Shown here: positions 1 through 10,689 of the stretch, piece by piece
How positions within the stretch are numbered: the stretch's first letter is position 1
How the letters are laid out: each line of letters begins with the position of its first letter
Assembly (NCBI RefSeq): GCF_030272615.1
Contig: NC_081409.1
Coordinates: 878,605,720 to 878,669,719, forward strand
Direction: 5' to 3'
Source of the DNA: Cryptomeria japonica
Lineage: Eukaryota; Streptophyta; Pinopsida; Cupressales; Cupressaceae
DNA length: 64,000 bases
Notes under the pieces: generated by a model
What the model was told of the DNA's origin: nothing
Seen by the model: only the letters and a program-made list of their open reading frames with translations
Databases searched by the model: none
Program-made: the position numbers and the translations under genes

Positions 1-707
1 TTGGTTTGAGGGACATTGTAAGATAGAGAACCATGGGACCAACCTTGGGAAGCTGAGTAATACTTCATTACTCCATAGCTTGCACCAAGAAGTCCTCTGT
101 GTGTGTGTGGACTAGTATTTAGCAATATTTTCACATATTGAGTTTTATCAGCCCACTTTTCCCGCATACATTTCTTAACTCATTTATAGCAGCAACTTTC
201 ATTTTATATGCTGGTGGCAATCCTCTTAAAACTTTTGAAACAATTTCATCCTCACTTAAGGTTCCTCCACAACATTTAATACCCAAAACAATCTCATTTA
301 CTCTTTCCATAAAAGCAGAAATCCTTTCATCTTCTTCCATTTTTCAGATGTTCATACTTGACCTGGAAACTTTCAAGTTTTGCAATTTTGACTATGGAAT
401 CTCCTTCATTCAGTGTTTCCAAATGATCCCAAATAGCTTTAGCAGTAGACCTATCTGATAGTCCCATGATTTGTTGATCTGATAATGCGCTCAAAAGTGC
501 TTCTCTTGCTTTGCAATCATTTTCTTCATCTTTTCCCAAGGTAGGTGGATTAGGCTAACCAGGAGTAGGAGTAGTATAATCATTCTTTGTAACATCCTAG
601 ATGTTCTTTCCAATGCAATTTAGATGTGTCTCTATTCTGATCTTCCATATGCCATAATTGATTCCATCAAGTTTAGGACTGTCCTTCCTGAAATAGTTAG
701 TAGACAT
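1..707 (-). pseudogene. Ty1/copia gag remnant, 5' part of an element running off the left edge
   Basis: Read on the minus strand from an ATG at 705-707, this frame looks like the start of a copia-type Gag (UBN2/gag-polypeptide family). It has a GINYGIWKIRIE motif near the start, then an AKAIWDHLETL segment and a LRGLPPAYK segment, in the order usual for these proteins. Gag would package the element RNA in virus-like particles. Two in-frame stops (about 600 and 557) and a frameshift around 327-340 break it. The start lies about 45 bp inside the tRNA-Met-type primer site at 750-762, which fits a 5' leader. The rest of the element lies outside the window. The family call is solid; the sub-lineage is not resolved. 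Confidence 0.8.
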
Positions 708-749
708 TGGATCTCCTCAAGTTGTTAAACTTCTGCAAAAAGAGGACTA

Positions 750-762
750 GGCTCTGATACCA
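750..762 (-). other. Primer binding site (initiator tRNA-Met type) of copia element 1
   Basis: The minus strand reads TGGTATCAGAGCC, the usual plant copia primer site complementary to the 3' end of initiator tRNA-Met. It sits 2 bp from the LTR edge at 765 and fixes the element orientation as minus. Confidence 0.85.
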
Positions 763-764
763 AT

Positions 765-1815
765 TGTTAGGTCCCGGAGACAACTGAGAGGGGGGGGTGA
801 ATCAGTTGTCAAATGAATTCAAACCAAAACAACTTAACCAACTTAATGCTTAATACCGGTAAACCAATTCAATATGCCGATAGACAGATTTAACAGTTAA
901 TTGTTATACCGGTAAGGATTAGTGCATGAAACATAAAGACAAAGTCATCCACAACACATAACACCAATATTTGTACATGGAAACCCTGTAAGGGGAAAAA
1001 CCCTGGTGGGAAACCTTACCCACAATCATATGATACTACTGTAGATAGTAAGTGTACATAAATGGGGTCTGCACATGTAGAAAGGCCAAGTGCCTAGAGC
1101 TCACTGCTCAATCACAAAATGGGAGTCACACTTACTACAGTTGGATGGTTAAATCTAATAAGAATGTACTGCACAAAATAGCATCTTCATATGTTGGATT
1201 CGGTACCGGTGTAGTTCTGATTGTCTTCACAAAAACCCTCCTTCAAACTTCAAATGATGTCTGCATGTATAGCTCTGCTTATTCTCGCATATACCTTCAC
1301 ACAATCCTTTTTCGCATACCACATTTGATCTTACAAATAAGATCTTACATTTATACCATAGCCTAAGACCAATTTTAGTAGGTCGGCTCTACAAGATATT
1401 TACAATAAAAGCATTTTACAAACAAAACAATATCCGATGCAATAACCGATTGAACATGTCGGTTTAATGCATTTACAACAATAATTAATCATCTCCAAAG
1501 CATGTCGTGCTGATCTGGAAAAGATAAACCTGGCTGTGTAACCCTAGACCTATTTGCTGGTAACAACAAATATGCAAATGCTAATATGTCAATAACCAAT
1601 TCTCCAAGACAAGATGTAAAAATGATGTTTTCGACATTACCAAGTGTTTTCCATGCCATTCCAAGTGTCGATGATCATTATATCTTGTCGGTGTACCATA
1701 TACCGGTGATTGTGCAAAAGTCACTTGCTTGCCGGTGAATGTTGCTGGATCTCCAAAGTGCTAAAGTTTTAGTAGGTGTTGACATCAATGACAAAACCAT
1801 ACCAAAATACCAACA
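765..1815 (-). mobile_element. 5' LTR (1051 bp) of copia element 1
   Basis: The segment begins TGTTAG and ends CCAACA, imperfect inverted ends of an LTR. It abuts the primer site at 750-762. A second, slightly shorter family member is present as a solo LTR at 6238-7292, and the two can be aligned throughout. AAATG directly after 1815 would be one copy of the target duplication; the partner would be off the left edge. The element has landed in the leader of a second copia element whose LTR is at 2564-2918. Confidence 0.85.
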
Positions 1816-2563
1816 AAATGTACTCTGGGTAAAATCTGGGAAAAGTGCATGGATGACTGTGAAGAGCTCTAAAACACAGTCCCAACATCGCTGGAATCAC
1901 GACAAACAAAGAAAATAGAAAAAAGATATGAGCTCGGGACTAAAAATAGCACCTCTAACTTCAAATGGTTGTAGAATGTACCAACAACAAAACCAGGTGA
2001 TGAAACCCACAAATCTGGAAATTAGACAAAACCAGCTTTCCAACAATAGCTTGTTTGCCCAAAAACGATATCGTATGCCCAAGATATGGTCAAAATAAAT
2101 AAAAAAAAACTTCTTTTAGGGCACAAAGAGGGTCAAATGGGGCCATTGTGAATTCCATACTGTTGACTATACTGCTGACATCAGCATGGTGTCATGTTGA
2201 TGTCAGTAGTCAAAAATCAAAATCCTGGCGAAAAAATTCTTATGCAAGTCATGGCCGTACAGATTTTTGTGCCTCGAAAAGCATGTCATTAAAAAAAATC
2301 TCAAAATTTGTGCTTAGAAAAGGGCATAAAACCAAAACAAATTCCCAAAGCCAAAGTTGTCCAAATTGGACAAATTTTATATGAAAATGGGGGTTTTTGG
2401 GTGTTTTGAGCTTAACACTGAGGTCCATTTGAGCCCAAAATGCCCAAAAATAAAAAAGATCCCTAGATGCAAATAAAAAAGTCTGAAAAACTTGAAACCC
2501 TAGCCTCCAAAAAATCTTCTGAAAAATCAAGACCAAGTAGCAGCAGATGTAGGCTCTGATACC
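1816..2563 (-). mobile_element. Internal leader of copia element 2
   Basis: This non-coding stretch lies between the inserted LTR (765-1815) and the primer site at 2551-2563, which again reads TGGTATCAGAGCC on the minus strand. It is the 5' leader of the copia element whose LTR follows. I see no convincing gag frame before element 1 interrupts it. Confidence 0.6.
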
Positions 2564-2918
2564 ATGAAGAAATTGAGAAATACAACTTTAGAGATCCCAA
2601 GAACACCTGCAAAATACATGTCACAAGATGAGAATGGAGGCAAAAAACAATAATGGCTCTAAAGAAGAAGATTATCATCCAGAGAGGGAATCTATAATGA
2701 AAAATTACAATACAATCCTTATAAAAGGATATTAGCAACCCTAAAGGTGTGCAACCCTAAAGAAACCCTAAAGGGATAATGTGTATTTAACAATTAGAAT
2801 AATTATTAAATACCTACAATATTATTAAATGCTTAAATTTAGCTTAAGCGTAGAGTATAATAGACTAATAATTAAATAAATAATTATTAGCTAATACAAG
2901 ATAACTCTAACAATTACA
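2564..2918 (-). mobile_element. 5' LTR (about 355 bp) of copia element 2
   Basis: On the minus strand the segment starts TGTAATTG and ends TTTCTTCA, with the primer site TGGTATCAGAGCC immediately after. A TATA-like TTTTATAAGGATTG lies in its middle, as expected for the promoter at the U3/R border. The partner LTR is not in the window, so the outer boundary at 2918 rests on the terminal TG/CA and on the start of the unrelated microsatellite region. Confidence 0.65.
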
Positions 2919-3019
2919 TTATGTATGTCCATGTACACAATTAATTATTAGAAATCCTTGAACCCTTAAACATTAACAATGAAATTGAATCCCTTAAACA
3001 CGTGTCAGTATAAATCAAG

Positions 3020-3320
3020 TATCTACCTATAAGTATGTACATGTACGTGAATATATGTACATACATGTACATGCACATATGTATGTACATGGATGTGTAT
3101 ATATGTATGTACATGTATATGCATATATGTATGTACTTGTACATGGAAATATGTATGTGCACATATGTGCATGGATGTACATTCACATATAAATCTAGGG
3201 AAACTACATATGTTCATGCTACATATGTGCATGGATGTGCATGAACATATGTAAATATGTGCATGCACACATTTACTTTGACGTGCATGCACATATGTAC
3301 ATGTATATATGTATATGTTT
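3020..3320. repeat. Alternating purine-pyrimidine microsatellite-like array
   Basis: Dense, irregular repetition of short self-complementary words such as ATGTACAT, TGCATATA and CATATGT. The open frames that cross it on both strands translate to monotonous M/Y/I/H/C strings and are artefacts of the repeat. It runs into the left end of the TIR element near 3335. Confidence 0.85.
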
Positions 3321-3494
3321 TTCGGAGGTGACTAGGGGAGAGGATCCAGGATGTAAGCACCCTAACTTTGGGGGTCCACGTGGCACGCAAAGTGGACCTA
3401 GAGACCAACTTTTCAACCCGCCCACGTAGACCGCTGAGTTGGCCGCCCCAATTCAAAACTATTTGACAGTAAAACTGAAAATGTGAAATAAGGC

Positions 3495-4346
3495 ACATTA
3501 ACCACTCCTGCATATAAATCAGGATGCCACAATATGTATGTAGATGTATATGCATATATGTATGTACATGTATATGCATGTGTATGTACATGTATATGCA
3601 TAAACGTATGTACATGTATATGCATGTGTATGTACATGTATATGCATATATGCATGTACATGTATATGCATATATGTATATACATATGTGTGTGTGTACA
3701 TATTTGTGGTCCATATTGTTCAGGAGGGCAGAACTAGCAGTAATCAAAACACATGTATAAGTAGCACAACCGAACTTGAAAGGCCCACAAACTAGTTTTT
3801 TAGAGGACTCTTCATGTAAACCCTTTTACATTAACCACTAGTGCATATAAATCAAGATGCCGCAATATGCATATATGTTTGTACATGTATATGCATATAT
3901 GTATGTACATGTATGTGCATAAACATATGTACATGTATATGCATATATGTGTGTACATGTATATGCATATTCATGTGTGTATGTACATATGTGTGGTCCA
4001 TATTGTTCAGGAGGACAGAACTAACAGTAATCAAAACACATGTATAAGTAGCACAACCGGACTTGAAAGGTCCACAAACTAGTTTTTTAGAGGACTCTTC
4101 ATGTGAACCCTTTTACATTAACCACTAGTGCATATAAATCAGGATGCCACAATATGCATATATGTTTGCATATGTATATGCATATATGTGTGTACATGTA
4201 TATGCATATATGTATATACATGTATGTATGTACATATTTGTGGTCCATATTGTTCAGGAGGGTAGAACTAGCAGTAATCAAAACACATGTATAAGTAGCA
4301 CAACCGAACTTGAAAGGTCCACAAACTAGTTTTTTAGAGGACTCTT
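3495..4346. repeat. Three tandem copies of a ~230-330-bp unit with a variable microsatellite core
   Basis: Copies start at 3495, 3828 and 4115, each with ACATTAACCACT. Each has a conserved front (TGCATATAAATCA), a core of ATGTACATGTATATGCATAT words that varies in length, and a long conserved back from TGTGGTCCATATTG through TAGAGGACTCTT. Lengths are about 333, 287 and 232 bp, and the differences lie in the microsatellite core. Confidence 0.85.
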
Positions 4347-4924
4347 TTGTTAGATTCATTCCAATTCACATGTAATGTGATGATTGGGACAAAGTCTCAA
4401 CAATTGGAACAACTACATTAAGTCACTGGATGAGGACATGCCATCCTCATAATTCTAAACAACGAGGATATGTTGTCATTTGAAATCTTTGTACTCATGA
4501 TTTATGTTGTACTTTCACATTCATATTGAATGGTTTGTGCAACACAATTCTCAAGTATAAAGGTATTCAAATGGTTGTGTTTACTCGTTGTAGTTGATTA
4601 TGGAGGTGAAAGAAAGGAGAGGTGAGACGTAGTTAATGCCTCTGTAGTTGGAATTTGAATGTGGGGGTAGGAGTATTGGGGAGAGTAGATGGTTGGTAAG
4701 GTGTGCAAATGATTGATTGCCACAAGGCCAGCCTGTTCGATGCAGAAAAGTGTGTTAGGTTTCAAGGGTGGGCCTGCTCTCGTTCTGATCAAGGGTCCGA
4801 AGTGGCATTTTTTTGGCGACTTGGATGACACGTCATCATTGACCATGCAAAAAATCTCATTGGCATGACAAATTTTGATTTTGGGTTGCCAACTTAGCGG
4901 TACTTGTCAATATTTGCTCCTCAT
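4347..4924. other. No gene seen
   Basis: Unique-looking sequence between two tandem arrays. The one longer minus-strand frame (4598-4846) shows no recognisable motif and no clear neighbour exon, so I leave it uncalled. Confidence 0.5.
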
Positions 4925-5650
4925 CCCATAACACATTCTCAATTGCATTGACATATAAAATTGTCATCTTTGCTCGTTCATCTTTCATGTACATAAGTGG
5001 AAACATAAAAGATGTAGTTGTTGACATCTATGCTCAATCATCCCATTACATGTACTGAATTGCAACGACATCTACATAAAAGAGGTATGCACATAATTGG
5101 AAACTACAAGCATGATCGTGTTCACAACTTCCTCAATCATCTTTCCTCATTCATCCCATTACATGTTCTCAATTTCATTGACATATTAAACAAATGAAAT
5201 GCACCTAATTGGAGACATAAAATATGTAGTTATTGACATCTTTTCTCAATCATCCCATTACCTGTAGAGAATTGCATCAACCTCTATATAAAATAAGTAT
5301 GCACATAAATGGAAACTACAAGCATGTACTAGTCTACAACTTCCTCAATCGTCTTTGCTCATTCATCCCATTACATGTTCTGAATTGCATGGACATATAA
5401 AACAAACGAAATGCACCTAAATGGAGACATAAAACAAGTAGTTGTTGACGAGTTGATCACTCATCCCATTACATGTAGAGAATTACATCGACATCTATAT
5501 AAAATAAGTATGCACATAATTGGAAACTACAGTCGTGTACTAGTCCACAACTTCCTCAATCAACTTTTCTCATTCATCCCATTACATGTTCTGAATTGCA
5601 TGGACATATAAAACAACTTCCTCAATCATCCCACTACTTGTTCTGTATTG
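4925..5650. repeat. Higher-order tandem repeat, ~212-bp unit made of two diverged halves
   Basis: The word CATCCCATTACATGT and diverged forms recur at about 4925, 5042, 5155, 5254, 5367, 5465, 5578 and 5630. Gaps alternate near 113 and 98 bp. Type A halves carry TTCTGAATTGCATGGACATA and type B halves carry GTAGAGAATTGCAT with CTATATAAAATAAGTATGCA, so A and B together form a ~212-bp unit repeated about three times. Confidence 0.75.
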
Positions 5651-5806
5651 CATCAACATACAAAAAACATACCATATGAGCATAATTTGAAACAAAAATC
5701 ATGTCAAATTCATGTCTTGAAAAGACATTTTCACGGTTCCAGTCTGACTTGATAAATCAGAAAAGTCCAAAAAAAAGCACATATGTTCATGTAGATGTCA
5801 GTTCAT

Positions 5807-7529
5807 TCAAGGAGGAAACAAACTTCTTCTAACTTCAGGTGGTACCTCTGAGCCTGCGACAGGTGCCATGTTCTCATCACCTTGTATTGGGTTGCTATAT
5901 CCAGGGTTGTCAACAACCCCTACCATGTGTGTTGAAGGAATAGAAAAGGTCATGGGTGGGGAAGTTGGTTGACAAATTAACGGTGGTTGAAAATACCCAG
6001 GGCTATCGGCAATCCCTGGCATGTGAGTTGAAGGAATAGTAAAGGTCATGGGTGGGGAACTTGGTTGACAAATTGAAGGTGGTTAAAAGGTGGGGATCAT
6101 TGTGTTCAACATGTCCTATCATTTTGTCACTATCATAGTTGGGATTCCCCACTTCTTTGATGCTCCCCTAACAGACATGTCATTTTCCTCTACATCATGG
6201 ATTACACCCTCCATGGCTGAAGCCGACCACAACTTATTGTAGGTCCCGGAGACAACTGAGAGGGGGGGGTGAATCAGTTGTCTAATAAATTCAAACCAAA
6301 AACTTATTAACCAACTTAATGCTTAATACCGATAAATCAGTTAAGTATTCCGGTAGACAGTGTTAACAGTAAATTGCTATACTGGTAAGAATTAATGCAT
6401 GAAACATAAGCACAAAGTCATCCACAACACATGACACCAATATTTGTACGTGGAAACCCTGTAAGGGGAAAAACCACGGTGGGAAACCTTATCCACAATC
6501 AGATGATAGTACTGCAGATAGTAAGTGTACAAGAGGGGTTTGCACATGCAGAAAGACCAACAGCCTAGAGCTCACTGCTCAATCACAAATGGGAGTCACA
6601 CTGACTATAGTTGGATGGTTAAATCCAATAAGAATGTACTGCACAAAATAGCATCTTCATATGCTGGATTCAGTACCGGTGTAATGCTGATATGCTTCTA
6701 CAAAAACCTAACTTCACTTTCAAATGATGTCTTCATGTATGCCTCTGCTTTATCTCACATATACCTTTTCTTAAATCTTTTTCGCATTCCACAATTGATC
6801 TTACAAATAAGATCTTACATTTATACCATACCCTAAGACCAATTTTAGTAGGTCAGCTCTACAAGATATTACAATAAAAACATTTTACAAACAATACAAT
6901 ATCCGATGCAATAACTGATTGAACATGTTGGCTTAGTGCATTTACAACAATAATAAATCATCTCCATAGCGTGCCATGCTGATTTGGAAAAGATAAACCT
7001 GTCGGTGTAACCCTAGATAACCTGGACCTATTTGCCGGTAAAAGCAAATATGTAAATAAGAATATACCAATGATTATTTCTTCAAAATAAAGTGTCCACA
7101 TGATGTCTTCGACATTACCAAGTGTCTTCCATGTCATTGCAGGTACCGGTGAACATTATATCCTGCCGGTTAATTATATACCGGTAACTGTTGCACAGTT
7201 TACTGTTTGTCGGTGAATGTTGCTGGATCTCCAAAGTAGGTGTATTTAGTAGGTGTTGACATCAATGACAAAACCATACCAAAATACCAACACTTATGTG
7301 GCCTTGTAAAATTCTTTCCAGTTGAAGGAGCGAATATGTCTAATGTGGGCGACGAGACAGGTTCTAGTTCCTGATCATCCAGTGATGGGGGTATAGGCCC
7401 TGCTTCGGCCACATTAGGAGGTGGGGTTTGTGGTTGAACTGAGATCTTCACAACTCTTTTATGTGATGGCAACCTCGTTGATGCTCTCTTCTTTGCACCA
7501 CAAGTAGACATCTTATTTGCCTTCCTCAT
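5807..7529 (-). pseudogene. Broken ORF with psq-like helix-turn-helix and proline-rich repeats, split by a solo LTR
   Basis: Read on the minus strand from ATG at 7529, the frame has a basic, Pro-rich leader (MSTCGAKKRASTRLPSHKR), then reaches the solo LTR at 7292. Removing the LTR and one CTTAT target copy rejoins the frame exactly, giving HK followed by LWSASAMEGVIHDVEEN and then VRGASKKWGIP. That pattern (W near the start, S-x-R-x-A, GIP at the end) is the psq/CENP-B-type helix-turn-helix found at the DNA-binding end of pogo/Tigger transposases. After the motif come three in-frame stops, then a 32-residue tandem repeat with IPSTHM and SPGY/NPGY words (96 bp apart at 5948 and 6044). The frame ends at 5807. 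It is a dead copy; whether the parent was a transposase, its accessory protein or a domesticated DNA-binding gene cannot be told. Confidence 0.55.
6238..7292 (-). mobile_element. Solo copia LTR with perfect 5-bp target duplication
   Basis: The 1055-bp segment starts TGTAGGTCCCGG and ends ATACCAACA and aligns along its length with the LTR at 765-1815. CTTAT flanks it on both sides (6233-6237 and 7293-7297). No internal element sequence is present, so it is the product of LTR-LTR recombination. Orientation is taken from the copy at 765-1815. It interrupts the psq-like ORF. Confidence 0.92.
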
Positions 7530-7925
7530 TTTGCAAGAACATTAATAAATTGTACATTAGTTGTAATTCCATGACAAATATATAGATCAATATGAATTGT
7601 ACAATACGTATGGAAATTTTTTGTAATTTAAAATGTAACTTGAAAACATATATACAGTGTAATATGGGTTACATTGAGATGGAACCAACTAACCAAGTGA
7701 TGTTGTCAGTTGATGCTTGCTGAATGATATTAACTTTGATGCTTGACATGGCACCGTTGTGCAAGTAAGGAGTGGATGACAAGATAGTGTAAGATGACAA
7801 TAATGCTCGAATAGTAGAAGTACGGTTCCCTATGTGAAATGATATCTTTTATGGGCATATGTGTGTGGAAATGTATTATTTATTGGAAACTTAGACAGCA
7901 GGGGTTTAGAGGTGCATGCTCATAC

Positions 7926-8716
7926 TTAGTCTAGCAGGGATTCATGGTCGAAACCTTCTGGATCGAGTAGATGTGGTGGTGTAGCTGAAATTGCTTCCTT
8001 CCAAATAATTTGTTGTTTGTATAGTTGGCAAGGCAGATTAGAATGCAACCCAGTTTGACCACGATGAGGTTGAATGTATACTTTGGTAAAAATCCATGAC
8101 GGAATATGTTCATTGACTACTCTTTGAAGCTTCTGTTACCATGACAGGGTAGCAGAGCTTTGACGAACTCGTGGTCCATAGAGTTTTATTAAAAACATAT
8201 TCAGATAGTTGGTTTGCCATGATTCTTGATTCACCTTGAATAATTTAGAATAGAAAGACGATCGGGTGGGAAAGAGATGATCATCATAGGGGTTTGGATA
8301 GAGAAAGAGTTGGTCAACAATATGAGAATGCTTCACAATCCATTCTTGATGTGCACAAATGTGTGGATAAGGGATTTGAACTGGTCATTCAGTGGGTGGA
8401 ATAGGTGACTGTGAGAAGGGATTAAAATATTCACGGAGGTAAGTTGTAATGTCAAAATTTGCATCATTTGGAGTGAGGGTTGCAATGACACCTTGAGTTG
8501 TTAGTGTGTGATGGGCCTTCAAATAGTTTTCCCTATTGTATTGATAATTTTGAACAATTTGATAGCGTTCATATCTGTTTTAGACATCTATGCTCAATTG
8601 TGTCCATGCCCGATGTCTGGAATGTATCATTGTGACTTCTCCGTATTCATCTACATCATGGAATACATTACAAATATATCATGTCACTTGATAGTTGAAC
8701 ACATCTATATATAGGA
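7926..8716 (-). pseudogene. Unrecognised broken ORF, minus strand
   Basis: One minus-strand frame from about 8716 to a stop at 7926-7928 reads as protein-like sequence of about 260 codons with four internal stops. Segments include VFHDVDEYGEVTMIHSRHR, ATLTPNDANFDITTYLREYF, LYPNPYDDHLFPTRSSFY and VYIQPHRGQTGLHSNLPCQL. The composition is balanced and unlike the flanking repeats, which is why I call it a decayed gene rather than chance. I do not recognise the family. It lies upstream of the psq-like ORF in the same orientation and inside the same putative TIR element, so it may be another gene of that element or captured host sequence. The 5' limit is uncertain because frames shift above 8716. 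Confidence 0.4.
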
Positions 8717-9756
8717 TTTGATGCTTTTGGAATTTGCATCAACGTTTCGGATCACACCCTGTGATCCACCATTAGGATGAAGGAGAGTGTCAACTGGGGC
8801 ATTTAATTTGTACATCTCTGGGCACTCTCCTTTTGTAGGATGATGGATCACAGAGTGTGATTGAAAACATTGGTGTAAAAAAGAGACAGACAATCAAATC
8901 CAGAAGTGGGTAATGTAATCCAGTCATGGCTTGTGGAAATTTAGTAAATTTAATATCTTTATATACATACATGTACATGACCTCTATATGTGCATATTTG
9001 CATATACGTATATGTACATACATGTAAAACCACACAAGTATGTTAGTTGTAAATGTATATGTATGTAGATACAGATATGGATTTCTAATGGACAATTAAT
9101 TGAATTTTGTTAGTACATGCAACCGTAACACCATTTTGATGTTCAAATCTGTAAGTAGTTTGTTGTTTGATGTTGAATGGCATTTGGATGTTTCTGTTGT
9201 GATACTTGTATACGTTTATATGCATAGAGTCAGTAGTTTTGATGTGTATCGTTAAATTAATTCAGAATATGATGTTTGTTTCTGTTTCAGTTCATTCGAG
9301 TCATTGAGGGTTGGTTTTCTGTCATGCAGGGTTTTACTTGTATGTTCACTTGTGCATTTGGAATTGCATTTCGATGTTTGAATTGGGCTTATATGTATAT
9401 ATCTGTATATACATATATGAACATCAGTTGTAGATGTACATATATGTATATACACAGAAGTAGGAGGGTTGTAAATGTATGGGTCTATGTTCATGCAGCC
9501 ATGTACACTAAATTGAGTCACTATTTCATGTATGTCAACTTGAGTCAGTGTTGTGTTCGAATTGGCATGAAGTTAGTCATTTGCATGGCTCTATGTTCAT
9601 TTTCATTCATCTACACTTTTGTCCATGTTCAATTTGTGCATTTTTAATTGGCTTCTTTAAAGTTGAATTGGCTGCTATAAAGTTGAGTTTAATGAATTGG
9701 GATTATATATTTAAACCTTCAAAAATACATAATTGAGTGTATAAGTATTGCATGTG

Positions 9757-9758
<2 letters not shown>
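8717..9758. other. No gene seen; scattered short-period repeats
   Basis: Contains loose ATGTACATA-type repeats (about 8960-9080 and 9390-9460). The open frames on both strands over 9250-9650 are low-complexity and I do not call them. Confidence 0.5.

Positions 9759-9811
<53 letters not shown>
9759..9811. repeat. (TA)n microsatellite, about 53 bp
   Basis: An uninterrupted run of AT dinucleotides. It ends about 30 bp from the TA-flanked TIR-like end at 9841-9850. Confidence 0.98.
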
Positions 9812-9812
<1 letters not shown>

Positions 9813-10128
9813 GTGGACACCATGAAGATGGGGTTGTGGGTCCTCTCCCCTAGGACAAATAATGTCAAGTGGATATGTCGGGATATTGAACTGTGCATTA
9901 ATGTGGGGAATATGAGGTGGCAGTTGCTTATTTAGATGGGAAGTGTGCATAACTAAGCCAAAATCTTCGAAGGAATTTGGCTCACCGACATTAGTATAAA
10001 GCATTGAAGAGGAAAAATAAAAAATAAATAAACGCATCTATTTATAGGGGTCAAGCAGTGCATTGAGAATATAGTTTATTTTAGTAATTGTTCAGCGAAG
10101 GGGAAGCAATTCGCAAGAATCAGTAAGC

Positions 10129-10689
10129 ATGGAAGCTACATTCACACTTTACACGTCAAAGCAACAACTGGCATTTACTAGTGCAATATTTGGTAAGAGA
10201 TCAAAGCAAGTTTTCAAGTACCAGGATGAATAATTTATCACAGCAATTAAGGTGTTCCTTGGTGACTGTTTCCTGAAAATAGAACACAGGTACTGCACGA
10301 ATGTTGACATTGTGAATATGGTTTTGGCATGGGGGCTTGAGATTGGGAAGAATGCTGAAAAGTGTGCATGGTTGTTGCGGGGAATAGTGGGTAAGGAATG
10401 GTTAGGCGACCTGAAGCCTCTGCTCAACAAGGCCATTCCTGGAATTAGGTTTGATTATCTAGTAGAGGAAGGAGTGGAAGAATAAGTCACGACACTCTTC
10501 CCATTCATTAGATGGTGAGTGGGGCAGGACTAAGAAGCCATGAGGTCCAAAGCGGTTGAGGAGTGGAGGTTGCTTGATCAATTTCTTCGTGAAAAGGAAG
10601 GTGGTGCGGCTGTCACAGGTGTGGGTGAGGATGAAGGCGACGAGCAGAGGCCGCAAGTCAGATTGGAGTCGATGAATTTATGGGTATAG
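10129..10689 (+). pseudogene. Unrecognised broken ORF, + strand
   Basis: From ATG 10129 to TAG 10689 a single frame of 187 codons reads like protein apart from four internal stops (after YQDE, EEGVEE, FPFIRW and VGQD). Recognisable-looking segments are FTLYTSKQQLAFTSAIFGKR, VFLGDCFLKIEHRYC, IVNMVLAWGLEIGKNAEKC, WLGDLKPLLNKAIPGIRFDY and VEEWRLLDQFLREKEGG. The frame stays in register across all four stops, which argues for a decayed gene with substitutions only. I do not know the family. It lies inside the putative TIR element, transcribed opposite to the psq-like ORF. Confidence 0.4.

Noticed and set aside
2941-4360. Many overlapping open frames on both strands
   Set aside because: They are translations of ATGTACAT-type microsatellites with M/Y/H/I/C monotony and no domain content.
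9252-9647. Opposing frames of 89 and 123 codons
   Set aside because: Low-complexity, repeat-derived, no motif, and no adjacent splice or gene context.
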